A stretch of 13,726 nucleotides of DNA from Methanosarcina sp. UBA402. GTDB taxonomy: Archaea; Halobacteriota; Methanosarcinia; Methanosarcinales; Methanosarcinaceae. The translations under genes were made by a program, and so were the position numbers. Of this stretch, positions 5,811 through 12,500 are shown one piece after another. The notes beneath the pieces were generated by a model. That model ran no database searches. It had not been told where the DNA came from and was given only the letters and a program-made list of their open reading frames with translations. The stretch's first letter is position 1, and every line of letters begins with the position of its first letter. The DNA is taken from NCBI GenBank assembly GCA_002509325.1, contig DADO01000013.1, positions 1 to 13,726 on the forward strand, given 5' to 3'.

Positions 5811-6000
5811 ATTCCCTATTAAGTTTAAATCATAAGCTCAATTCCCCATTAAGTTTAAATAATAAGCTTAATTCACTATTAAGATTAAATGATAAGCTCA
5901 ATTCACTATTAAGATTAAATGATGAGCTCAATTCATTATTAAGATTAAATAATAAGCTCAATTCACTATTATGATTAAATAATAAGTTCAATTCCCCATT
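5811..6000. repeat. 30-bp tandem repeat array upstream of queC, six copies plus a partial
   Basis: Six head-to-tail copies start at 5811, 5841, 5871, 5901, 5931 and 5961, each exactly 30 bp. A seventh (5991) matches only for its first ten bases. Each unit reads roughly ATTCNCTATT, AAGATTAAAT, NATAAGCTCA, with one to five substitutions per copy and no length change. Stop codons interrupt both strands, so it is non-coding. There are no unique spacers, so it is not a CRISPR. It ends 60 bp before the queC start, in the position of a promoter or 5' leader; each copy contains a TTAAAT core that resembles a weak TATA element. Confidence 0.9.
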
Positions 6001-6059
6001 GAATCCACATAATTGATTTTATCAATAAGTTAAAAAGTAAGCTTAACCAGTGAGTAAAA

Positions 6060-6755
6060 ATGAAAGCCGTAACCCTCCTTAGCAGCGGGCTTGATTCAGT
6101 TGCAGCGCTAGCAATCGCAGCGAAAGATCTTAACATTGAGATGGCTATTACCTTTGATTATGGGCAGAGAGCCAGAGAGAGGGAAATTGAATACTCACGG
6201 GAAATATGCAAATATTTCGGGATTGAACACAGAGTTATAAAACTGGACTGGCTTTCGGAAATAACATCCACTTCTCTCGTTAACAAAGACATTGAAGTCC
6301 CTTCCGTATCTTTTGAAGACCTTGACGAAACAGCCCAGGCAGGAATTACAGATGCTTCAGCAAAGGCTGTCTGGGTGCCTAACAGAAACGGAGTAATGCT
6401 CAATATTGCAGGAAGCTTTGCCGAAAGCAGGGGATGTGATTGCATTATAGTGGGCTTCAACGGAGAAGAGGCAGGCACTTTCCCTGACAATTCCCTGGCC
6501 TACGTGCAGGCAATGGATAGGGCATTTTCCTATTCCACCCAGAACGGGGTAAAAATAATGGCTTCCCTAATTGAACTTGGGAAAACCGAAATCGTTATAA
6601 GAGCTCTCGAAGCAAAAGCTCCTCTTGAGTACAGCTGGAGCTGCTATCACGGAGGAGAAATCCCCTGCGGAGAGTGTGAGAGCTGCGTGCGCAGAGCACG
6701 TGCGTTTAAAAATGTAGGTGTAAAAGATCCTCTTCTGGAAAGACTTGGGATCTGA
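6060..6755 (+). CDS. queC: 7-cyano-7-deazaguanine synthase (QueC)
   Basis: 231 residues, the standard QueC length. It converts 7-carboxy-7-deazaguanine to preQ0 with ATP and ammonia, the last step before preQ0 is inserted into archaeal tRNA to become archaeosine. The N-terminal PP-loop is LSSGLDSVAAL (residues 7-17), the SGG/SGLDS ATP-pyrophosphatase motif. The C-terminal zinc site is C195-x7-C203-x2-C206-x2-C209 in CYHGGEIPCGECESC. Only a weak ribosome site (GTGAG) precedes the ATG. It is the first gene of a same-strand series queC, DUF366, queE, queD, with an 81-bp gap to the next gene. Upstream lie the 30-bp repeat array and a small inverted repeat, ATTGAT-TTT-ATCAAT (6012-6026). Confidence 0.95.
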   Translation: MKAVTLLSSGLDSVAALAIAAKDLNIEMAITFDYGQRAREREIEYSREICKYFGIEHRVIKLDWLSEITSTSLVNKDIEVPSVSFEDLDETAQAGITDASAKAVWVPNRNGVMLNIAGSFAESRGCDCIIVGFNGEEAGTFPDNSLAYVQAMDRAFSYSTQNGVKIMASLIELGKTEIVIRALEAKAPLEYSWSCYHGGEIPCGECESCVRRARAFKNVGVKDPLLERLGI

Positions 6756-6836
6756 ACAAGAAGAACCAGGTCATGTCTATAAAGTACATTAAGAAAGAAT
6801 TACAAAAATAGTAGAGAAATTTGAAGAGAGAATTCC

Positions 6837-7397
6837 ATGAAATGCATTGTTTTACCTGAGAAATTTGATTATGATGGGAGCCAGATTTCCTCTCTCTGGG
6901 CTTACAACAGTTTTGGAATTCAGGAAGACTCGGTTGTAGTATTTAGAGGGGCCTGCGACGTACAAATTGAGCATATGATCGACCTCGAAGACCGACGAGC
7001 AAACGAATCGATCTGGTCTGAAGATATGGTAAGCTTCATTATCGAACATTTTGATTCTACTGACCTGAAACTTATCTATGCTCGGCAGCGTCTTTTTACA
7101 GCCCTCGTAAAAGAATACCTTGCAGATCTAGGTGTGCAGACAACGCGGGAAGGAGATGACCTTTTTCTGAAAGGAAAGAAACTGACAGTCTCGATCGCCA
7201 GCACCTCTGCAGTTTCTCAGAAAATCCATTTTGGCATTAACGTTTCTCATGATGTATACGGAAATCTAAAAGAAGCCGGGATAGGTGAAGACAAACAGGT
7301 TGCAAACTTTATGAAGGGGGTAGGAAGAGCCTATGTCCGCGAACTTGAAGATATAGAAAAAGATCTGAGAAAGTCCAGGCCTTTGGGAGTTGTATAA
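6837..7397 (+). CDS. DUF366-family protein in the preQ0 operon
   Basis: A 186-residue soluble protein. It opens MKCIVLPEKFDYDGSQISS and has a VVFRGACDVQIEHMIDLEDR block at about 34-53, then IYARQRLFTALVKEYL and KIHFGINVSHDV. I recognise this as DUF366, a family of archaea and some bacteria with no established function. The conserved FRG-x-C-x-V-x2-EHM-x-DLEDR stretch, rich in acidic residues and histidine, looks like a binding or catalytic site. It lies between queC and queE and its stop codon TAATG overlaps the queE start by one base, so it is translated together with a preQ0 enzyme. A role in 7-deazaguanine or archaeosine metabolism is therefore a fair inference. The family name is from memory and moderately certain. 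Confidence 0.75.
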   Translation: MKCIVLPEKFDYDGSQISSLWAYNSFGIQEDSVVVFRGACDVQIEHMIDLEDRRANESIWSEDMVSFIIEHFDSTDLKLIYARQRLFTALVKEYLADLGVQTTREGDDLFLKGKKLTVSIASTSAVSQKIHFGINVSHDVYGNLKEAGIGEDKQVANFMKGVGRAYVRELEDIEKDLRKSRPLGVV

Positions 7398-7416
7398 TGT
7401 CAACTATAATGTCAAC
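7393..7416 (+). repeat. 12-bp tandem duplication creating two queE start codons
   Basis: TATAATGTCAAC occurs twice in succession (7393-7404, 7405-7416). Each copy contributes an in-frame ATG-TCA-AC, so queE has equivalent starts at 7397 and 7409, and the first overlaps the stop of the preceding gene. Confidence 0.85.
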
Positions 7417-8176
7417 TTCGGATTTTACAGTTGCTCCTATAAGGGAGGTCTTCTGTTCTGTGCAGGGAGAGGGCCCTTATGTTGGAACAAGGCAGGTTTT
7501 CGTGCGCTTTTCTGGCTGCAACCTCAATTGCAGTTACTGTGATACAGATTTTGCAAACCCTGGAACCTGTGATTATGAGCAGGTGGAAGGGAGCGGCAGC
7601 TTTGAGAAAATCAAAAACCCTATAAGTGTCAGCAAGCTGGAAGCTATGCTGCAGCCTTTCGAAAAACTCCACTCGGTCTCCCTGACAGGAGGAGAACCTC
7701 TTCTGTATGCGGATTTCATAGAAAAGCTAAATCTACCCGCACCGCTGTACCTTGAATCAAATATGACCCTGCCTGAACAGGCTAGAAAACTGATTGAAAA
7801 GGTTACTTACGTGTCAGGAGATTTCAAACTTCCTGAATCACTCCGTGGTATCGGGCCAGAAGCCCGGGAAGCTCATATGGAAAATACGGTAGAATGCTTC
7901 AGGCTTCTGAGAAAAACCAATTCAAGGGACTGTTTTTGCAAGATCATAGTGAACGGGAATACGGAACTAGAATCCGTAAATCCGGCCGTAGAGGCTATAG
8001 CTCCTTACATATCCTGTGTAATCCTCCAGCCTGAAACCCCAATTGGACGTGACCTGATGAATCCGCGACCTATGCAGGCATCCGTACAGAGAATTATGGA
8101 ACTGCAGAAAAACCTGCTTGAAATTATAGACACACGAGTTATCCCCCAGACCCACAGGATGTGGGGCTGCTTATAA
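7397..8176 (+). CDS. queE: 7-carboxy-7-deazaguanine synthase (QueE), radical SAM
   Basis: 259 residues. QueE is the radical-SAM enzyme that contracts 6-carboxytetrahydropterin to 7-carboxy-7-deazaguanine, upstream of QueC. The N-terminal REVFCSVQGEGPYVGTRQVF is the characteristic QueE opening (substrate side). It is followed by the SAM [4Fe-4S] motif C41-x3-C45-x2-C48 in SGCNLNCSYCDTD and the SLTGGEPLLY SAM-binding strand. Later, VILQPETPIG and the HRMWGCL end fit the family. The start is ambiguous between 7397 and an identical context at 7409 (four residues shorter). It overlaps the DUF366 gene by one base and precedes queD by 81 bp. Confidence 0.95.
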   Translation: MSTIMSTSDFTVAPIREVFCSVQGEGPYVGTRQVFVRFSGCNLNCSYCDTDFANPGTCDYEQVEGSGSFEKIKNPISVSKLEAMLQPFEKLHSVSLTGGEPLLYADFIEKLNLPAPLYLESNMTLPEQARKLIEKVTYVSGDFKLPESLRGIGPEAREAHMENTVECFRLLRKTNSRDCFCKIIVNGNTELESVNPAVEAIAPYISCVILQPETPIGRDLMNPRPMQASVQRIMELQKNLLEIIDTRVIPQTHRMWGCL

Positions 8177-8257
8177 TTGGAATTATGGAAAATAAAGAAA
8201 GCATTGAAATGAGAAGAAATGCTTGAAAAAATGTTTAATTGAAAAGGGGCGTACCAG

Positions 8258-8611
8258 ATGACAAAAATGAGATTGGGAGTTATTGACTATATTGACAGTG
8301 CCCATTACCTCCCAGGGCACGGAAAATGCGGAAGAGTACACGGTCATACGTATAAAATTGAAGTCATAATAGAAGGAGAAGTCAGGGAAAATGGAATGGT
8401 CATCGACTTTTACGACCTGAAGAAGGGAATCAAGGAAACTCTTGAAGAATACGACCATGTCCTGTTAAATGAAATTATCGAATTTCCCAGTTCCGAATAT
8501 CTCTGCCAGCATATTCACTCCCGCCTCCTGAATAGGTTTGGCTTTCCACTTAAGGTCAGGGTCTGGGAAGGGGAAGGAAAATGGTGTGAAATGGATAACT
8601 TTTTTGAATGA
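8258..8611 (+). CDS. queD: 6-carboxy-5,6,7,8-tetrahydropterin synthase (QueD)
   Basis: 117 residues, a single T-fold domain of the PTPS/QueD family, which converts dihydroneopterin triphosphate to 6-carboxytetrahydropterin for QueE. The zinc ligands are H16 (DSAHYLPGH) and H28/H30 (HGHTY). The catalytic cysteine is C24, in the KCGRVHGH context that separates QueD from eukaryotic-type PTPS. D66-H67 (EYDHVLLNE) supplies the relay, and E104 (VWEGEG) the pterin anchor. AAAAGGGG eight bases before the ATG is the likely ribosome site; a second ATG three codons later is possible. With queC and queE this gives the whole route from dihydroneopterin triphosphate to preQ0. No GTP cyclohydrolase gene is in the window. 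Confidence 0.93.
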   Translation: MTKMRLGVIDYIDSAHYLPGHGKCGRVHGHTYKIEVIIEGEVRENGMVIDFYDLKKGIKETLEEYDHVLLNEIIEFPSSEYLCQHIHSRLLNRFGFPLKVRVWEGEGKWCEMDNFFE

Positions 8612-8617
8612 CGAAAT

Positions 8618-8662
8618 CTGACAACGTTTATCCTGACAACGTTTATCCTGACAATATTTATT
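8618..8662. repeat. 15-bp tandem repeat, three copies, after queD
   Basis: CTGACAACGTTTATC occurs at 8618-8632 and 8633-8647 exactly, with a degenerate third copy at 8648-8662. It begins seven bases after the queD stop codon, so it would lie in the queD mRNA tail. Confidence 0.85.
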
Positions 8663-8969
8663 ATTTCAACGTTTGTGATAATTTAACATTCTTATCCCGA
8701 AAACCCGAAAATTCATTGAGAGATAAAAATCACTGAGAAGCCTGTTAGGTTATACTACGCTGACTTTTTATATAATTAAAGAGATTTTAAGATATGTATT
8801 TAAAATTGAAACTACAGGAACTCCGGGTGTCATCTTAAAATTCTCCGGGTTCCAGAGAGATTCATAATATATATCAAGGGGTGCATCGTAAATTGGGTTA
8901 GGAGTCCTAAAATCCCCTGCACTCAGGTTCTGCTGTACTTTTAAACTCTCCGAACGGAGGAGAACAAAT
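8663..8969 (+). promoter_or_regulatory. nifB upstream region with TATA box and long leader
   Basis: No gene is seen here. TTTTTATATAAT at 8765-8776 is the best TATA element and would give a start near 8797 and a leader of about 170 bases ahead of nifB. Inside that leader CTCCGGGT occurs twice (about 8820 and 8843). I looked for the GGAA-spacer-TTCC operator of the archaeal nitrogen repressor NrpR and found no convincing copy. GGAGGAG (8956-8962) is the nifB ribosome site. Confidence 0.4.
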
Positions 8970-9935
8970 TTGCCAGAAGACAATCCTATAAACGAGATAG
9001 ACAGCCCTAAATTTGAAGAAGGGCTCCTGAGAAAGATTGCCGAACACCCCTGCTATGACAGGAAAGCCCAGCATAAGTACGGGAGAATTCACCTAGCTGT
9101 AGCTCCGTCATGTAATATCCAGTGTAACTTCTGCGTTCGGGAATTTGATTGTGTAAACGAGAGCCGTCCAGGGGTCACGAGCAAGGTTCTTACTCCGCAG
9201 GAAGCCCTTGAAAAGACAAGGCAGATTATTACAGATTACCCCTTCATCAAGGTTGTCGGGATTGCAGGTCCAGGCGACCCGCTGGCTAACGATGAGACGT
9301 TTGAAACCTTTGAACTGATAAAAAAAGAGTTTCCAGAACTCACGCTCTGTATGAGTACAAATGGGCTCCTGCTTCCTGAAAAACTGGAGGATATTCTGCG
9401 CGTGGGAGTCTCCACATTAACAGTAACAATAAATGCAATTGACCCCGAAATTCAGGCAAAAATCGTGGACCATATAATGTATCATGGGAAGATATACAGG
9501 GGAGTTGAAGGCGCAGAGATCCAGATTAAAAACCAGCTTGAGGGCGTTAAAGCGGCTGTCGAAGCAGATTTGGTTGTCAAGGTCAACACCGTGCTTATCC
9601 CGGGCATTAATGATAAACATATAATTGAAATTGCCAGAAAACTCTACGAACTCAGAGTTTATATAATGAATATCATGCCCCTTATCAACCAGGGAGCCTT
9701 TGCAAACCTTGAGCCACCTACCGCAGAAGAAAGAAAAACTATCCAGCAGGCGTGTGAACCTTATGTTTTGCAGATGCGTCACTGCAGGCAGTGCAGAGCT
9801 GATGCTTACGGACTCCTTGGTCAGGATATGTCACAAATGAGTGAAGAACGCAGAAAGCTCATAAAAATTCAGACAAAAGAAGATATCGAAAAGGCAAGAA
9901 CAAGCCTCAAGGAAAATGGGAAACAGAACGCCTGA
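8970..9935 (+). CDS. nifB: NifB, FeMo-cofactor core biosynthesis radical SAM protein
   Basis: 321 residues, the length of archaeal NifB, which lacks the NifX-like C-terminal domain of many bacterial forms. NifB fuses two [4Fe-4S] clusters and inserts carbide to make NifB-co, the precursor of nitrogenase cofactors. Features in order: EHPCYDRKAQHKYGRIHLAV (25-44, with C28); radical-SAM motif C48-x3-C52-x2-C55 in CNIQCNFC; REFDCVNESRPGV (C61); GIAGPGDPLAN; and the C-terminal HCRQCRADAYG (C272, C275), the last being diagnostic for NifB. The start is TTG with GGAGGAG seven bases upstream. It stands alone: no other nif gene is in the window. A hairpin terminator separates it from the convergent ferredoxin. 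Confidence 0.9.
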   Translation: MPEDNPINEIDSPKFEEGLLRKIAEHPCYDRKAQHKYGRIHLAVAPSCNIQCNFCVREFDCVNESRPGVTSKVLTPQEALEKTRQIITDYPFIKVVGIAGPGDPLANDETFETFELIKKEFPELTLCMSTNGLLLPEKLEDILRVGVSTLTVTINAIDPEIQAKIVDHIMYHGKIYRGVEGAEIQIKNQLEGVKAAVEADLVVKVNTVLIPGINDKHIIEIARKLYELRVYIMNIMPLINQGAFANLEPPTAEERKTIQQACEPYVLQMRHCRQCRADAYGLLGQDMSQMSEERRKLIKIQTKEDIEKARTSLKENGKQNA

Positions 9936-10040
9936 AATGAGTGAAAATTACAAGATAAAGATAGCTCCCAGTGAAATCAGTATTTTTTAACTCTGGAATA
10001 GAAAAAACATCTAAACTAGTATTCCGAAGCGGAAACCTGA

Positions 10041-10069
10041 AAAAGGCGGAGTAAGTGTACTCCGCTTTT
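10041..10069. terminator. Bidirectional hairpin terminator between nifB and ferredoxin
   Basis: A perfect 8-bp stem, GCGGAGTA (10046-10053) with TACTCCGC (10058-10065) and loop AGTG, is flanked by AAAA on the left and TTTT on the right, so each strand ends in a U-run. It lies between convergent genes and can serve both. A smaller hairpin, TTCCG-AAG-CGGAA, precedes it at 10022-10034. Confidence 0.75.
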
Positions 10070-10099
10070 CAGACATATTTAAAACCATATTTAAAAGTG

Positions 10100-10276
10100 T
10101 TACTCGATTGTGATTGCATTATTCGGGCAGACATCTTCGCATGCACCGCAATCAAGGCATTCATCTTCATCGACAACTGCAACATCATCGTCGTTGAGAG
10201 AAATTGCAGCTGCTGGGCATTCGTCTACACAGCTTCCACAGCCAGTACAGGAATCGACAATAATTTTTGCTACCAT
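10100..10276 (-). CDS. 2[4Fe-4S] ferredoxin
   Basis: A 58-residue clostridial-type ferredoxin with two cysteine motifs: C-x2-C-x2-C-x3-C-P in SCTGCGSCVDECPAAAI (first half) and CLDCGACEDVCPNNAI (second half). It is very acidic, as usual for these small cytoplasmic electron carriers. The ATG at 10276 is chosen because AAGGAG lies at the right distance upstream; an in-frame GTG at 10285 overlaps that ribosome site and is unlikely. A minus-strand TATA-like element lies at about 10308-10319. It is convergent with nifB and divergent from the marker-2 gene (233 bp). It could donate electrons to NifB or other radical SAM enzymes, but the position alone does not show this. Confidence 0.93.
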   Translation of the reverse strand: MVAKIIVDSCTGCGSCVDECPAAAISLNDDDVAVVDEDECLDCGACEDVCPNNAITIE

Positions 10277-10457
10277 TTTTTTCACTCCTTACTTTATCAG
10301 TAAGAGATTTTTATATATTTGAAAATATATTATGTTGCCTAAATAGAATAAAAGAACTTAATAAAAAGCTGTCGCTTCTTTTCTGCGAAACAAAGAAAAA
10401 AAAGATAAAGGATACTGCTTATACATTCGTATTCGTATCCATATACTGATATTCTTA

Positions 10458-10466
10458 TTTATACTA
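10458..10466 (+). promoter_or_regulatory. TATA box of the methanogenesis marker 2 gene
   Basis: TTTATACTA, 44 bp before the TTG start at 10510. Initiation near 10488 would leave a leader of about 20 bases containing the AAAGGAAG ribosome site (10495-10502). Confidence 0.45.
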
Positions 10467-10509
10467 CTGACTACCTGTATCAATTTAAAAAACAAAAGGA
10501 AGCCTGACA

Positions 10510-11490
10510 TTGAACCTAAAAGAGCTTGCAGAAAGGATAAGAAACTTCGAAGGGGTTACCCGAAAAAAACAGATCGAAAACATTGTTTCAGTTTTCGAAG
10601 CCGTTCGCCCGGAGTATCAGAACGCAATCATTGATTTTGGAGATGACGCAGCAGTTATTGATATAGGAGGAGACGATGTTATCCTCTTTGCAGCAGACGG
10701 GATATGGGGTAGGCTGCTTGATGCCAGCCCCTGGTGGGCAGGTTATGGGGCTGTAGTTGTCAATATAAACGATATTGCAGCAATGGGTGGAAAGCCTCTT
10801 GCTATGGTTGATATAGCTTCCTCAAACTCCGATACAGCCTGCAAAGAACTCATGGAAGGCCTGGCTGAAGGGATCAGGAAATTTGGGGTTCCGGTTGTAG
10901 GCGGACATGTCCATCCTGACACGGACTACAATTCCATTTCAGTTGCCATTATTGGAATAGTGAAGAAAGATTGTGTGATCAGGAGCGATACCGCCAGGCC
11001 CGGAGACCTTATAATTGCAGCTTATGATATGGACGGGAAAATAGGGCCAAACTCTCCCTACAGCTGGGACACTACCTCTTTTAAAGCCCCTGAAATAATC
11101 AGGGAAACCTACCTCGTGACCCAGGAGATCGCAAAGCGAAAACTTGCCACTGCAGGCAAGGACATAAGCAACCCAGGACTTATAGGAACCCTTGGAATGC
11201 TTTGCGAGACAAGTGGAGTTGGCGCAGCCGTGGACCTTGAGAAAGTTCCAAAACCCGAGGACGTAGATCTTGAGCAATGGCTAAAAGTGCACCCCGGAAC
11301 AGGCTACGTGTTTACTGCAAATGTGGAAAAGGCAGAAGAGTGTATAAAGGTCTTTGAAGAGGCTGGACTTACAGCTACAGTTATTGGAAAAATCGAGCCT
11401 GGCTCAAAACTCGATATGTTTGATAAAACAGGTAGAGTAACAGTATTTGACTTCTCAAGGGAAAGCATCACAGGTATCAGTTCCGAATAA
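10510..11490 (+). CDS. Methanogenesis marker protein 2 (PurM/SelD-like, AIR synthase-related)
   Basis: 326 residues with the two-domain PurM fold (AIR synthase, selenophosphate synthase, HypE, ThiL superfamily). DFGDDAAVI (42-50) is the N-terminal Asp-rich metal/ATP site; VNINDIAAMGGKPLAMVDIAS (about 84-104) is the dimer and ATP-binding strand; VVGGHVHPDTDYNSISV follows. The C-terminal domain has SNPGLIGTLGMLCETSGVGAAVDL. The overall sequence fits methanogenesis marker 2, a protein found essentially only in methanogens and relatives, of unknown reaction but presumably ATP-dependent. SelD itself is less likely: no catalytic Cys/Sec segment is seen at the N-terminus. The start is TTG with AAAGGAAG seven bases upstream. 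Apparently monocistronic. Confidence 0.8.
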   Translation: MNLKELAERIRNFEGVTRKKQIENIVSVFEAVRPEYQNAIIDFGDDAAVIDIGGDDVILFAADGIWGRLLDASPWWAGYGAVVVNINDIAAMGGKPLAMVDIASSNSDTACKELMEGLAEGIRKFGVPVVGGHVHPDTDYNSISVAIIGIVKKDCVIRSDTARPGDLIIAAYDMDGKIGPNSPYSWDTTSFKAPEIIRETYLVTQEIAKRKLATAGKDISNPGLIGTLGMLCETSGVGAAVDLEKVPKPEDVDLEQWLKVHPGTGYVFTANVEKAEECIKVFEEAGLTATVIGKIEPGSKLDMFDKTGRVTVFDFSRESITGISSE

Positions 11491-11585
11491 TCAGAACCTT
11501 CCTGCCCATGGCTTTCCTTTTAAACCTTTATACTTTTCTGAAAATTAAATGTTTAGCTTTTTCAATCCTGGATTTAACAGGATTA

Positions 11586-11655
11586 AGGAAACCTGAGCCA
11601 GGGAAACTTGAACCAAGAAAACCTGAGCGAAACTTGAGCTAGGGAAACTTGAGCC
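11586..11655. repeat. About 15-bp tandem repeat, five imperfect copies
   Basis: Units of the form AGGGAAACTTGAGCC start at 11586 (14 bp), 11600, 11615, 11630 (cut to 11 bp) and 11641. The array sits in the 188-bp gap between two convergent genes, so it lies in 3' untranslated sequence from either side. Non-coding; no spacers. Confidence 0.8.
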
Positions 11656-11678
11656 GCGCAGATATCGGTATAACAGAA

Positions 11679-11987
11679 TTACGGATTTTCTATCCAGTCC
11701 TTCATTTCTTCATAGAGGAATTTCTCAGCTGCCTGAACCTTTTCCAGAGGTCCGCGCAGAGCCAGAAGTTCCCTTTCTTCGCTGTTTGCTACGCCTACAA
11801 ACATCTTTCTGGTTACAGGTTCAAGTCCGAATTCTTCAACAATGTCGTAAATAATAGATACAACCGTACCTGGAGGGATTATAAGGTCGTACTGTTCTTC
11901 AATTTCTAGATCACCGCATTCTCCTGCTTTTGCTTTTTCAAGTTGCTTTGAGGCAATTAATTCTTCCAGATTCAGTGTCTTATGCAT
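11679..11987 (-). CDS. Conserved-looking 102-residue protein of unknown function
   Basis: I do not recognise this protein. It has 102 residues, is acidic and has no membrane segment. A charged N-terminal helix (ELIASKQLEKAKAGE) is followed by an alternating strand-helix part with IIPPGTVVSIIYDIVEEFGL and RKMFVGVANSEERELLALRG. It ends in a long amphipathic helix, PLEKVQAAEKFLYEEMKDWI. The last segment resembles small alpha/beta ligand- or RNA-binding folds, but this is only an impression. The ATG is supported by GAAGGTGA 7-8 bases upstream and codon use is like that of its neighbours, so I treat it as a real gene. It converges on the methanogenesis marker 2 gene. Confidence 0.7.
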   Translation of the reverse strand: MHKTLNLEELIASKQLEKAKAGECGDLEIEEQYDLIIPPGTVVSIIYDIVEEFGLEPVTRKMFVGVANSEERELLALRGPLEKVQAAEKFLYEEMKDWIENP

Positions 11988-12002
11988 CCTGGGGTCACCT
12001 TC

Positions 12003-12236
12003 TTATTCTTTTACCTATGGCTTCTATAAAAAGAAGCAGATTTAGTCAAACAGACAAATATTACTTTTGCGCACTATTAAAGCAATGGATAATAAATCAA
12101 ATTAAATGTTCGATACGTCAGGCAATTAATCAGATCTCTTTTCTGTATCACTTATGATAGGCATAATCATATTTATGGTTGATTCTCGCGATCATTATCT
12201 AGTATAAACCGAATATCTTATTTGGGCTCTGTAGAA
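12003..12236. other. AT-rich intergenic, no gene seen
   Basis: Upstream of the minus-strand 102-residue gene. Short frames here lack ribosome sites and are rich in I, N, K and F. The rest of the gap to 12564 is taken up by the repeats and hairpin listed separately. Confidence 0.5.
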
Positions 12237-12296
12237 ATCCTATTAAATATCCTCTTAAATATCCTCTTAAATATCCTCTTAAAAATCCTCTTAAAA
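12237..12296. repeat. 12-bp tandem repeat, five copies
   Basis: ATCCTCTTAAAT-type units, each exactly 12 bp, start at 12237, 12249, 12261, 12273 and 12285; the first has CTA for CTC-type changes and the last two end in AAAA. The five copies span 60 bp with no gaps. Non-coding. Confidence 0.9.
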
Positions 12297-12406
12297 AAGA
12301 ATTTCCATTTATTTGAACTGAATTACCTGATATATTTTTACTTATTCATTTATCCAAACTCAGGTTAAATTAACAACCAATGTTAAATACGAGCAGAACT
12401 GAATTA

Positions 12407-12423
12407 TCAGAGTCGTACTCTGA
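12407..12423. promoter_or_regulatory. Perfect 7-bp inverted repeat
   Basis: TCAGAGT - CGT - ACTCTGA. It ends on the first base of the tandem duplication at 12423. It could be a protein-binding site upstream of the 12565 gene or a small RNA hairpin; nothing in the sequence decides. Confidence 0.4.
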
Positions 12424-12466
12424 AAAGTTTCCCTTTCCCCTGGTAAAAGTTTCCCTTTCCCCTGGT
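12423..12466. repeat. Perfect 22-bp tandem duplication with pyrimidine tract
   Basis: Two identical, directly adjacent 22-bp units (12423-12444 and 12445-12466), each AAAAG, then TTTCCCTTTCCCC, then TGGT. A purine-rich stretch with GGGTAAGGGAA and GAGGGAAAAGG follows (12477-12500) and can pair with the pyrimidine tracts. Confidence 0.9.
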
Positions 12467-12500
12467 TAATATAGAGGGTAAGGGAATGTGAGGGAAAAGG

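Noticed and set aside
5811..6000. CRISPR array upstream of queC
   Set aside because: The 30-bp units are directly adjacent with no unique spacers, and no cas gene is present; it is a simple tandem repeat.
5560..6059. preQ1/preQ0-type riboswitch ahead of queC
   Set aside because: I see no preQ1-class pseudoknot signature, and the segment next to queC is AT-rich tandem repeat.
10022..10034. TTCCG-AAG-CGGAA as a nitrogen-repressor (NrpR) operator
   Set aside because: It lies downstream of nifB, and its half-sites are in TTCC...GGAA order rather than the GGAA...TTCC order of known NrpR sites.
10277..10285. GTG at 10285 as the ferredoxin start
   Set aside because: It overlaps the AAGGAG ribosome site that serves the ATG at 10276, and ferredoxins of this type begin with the shorter N-terminus.
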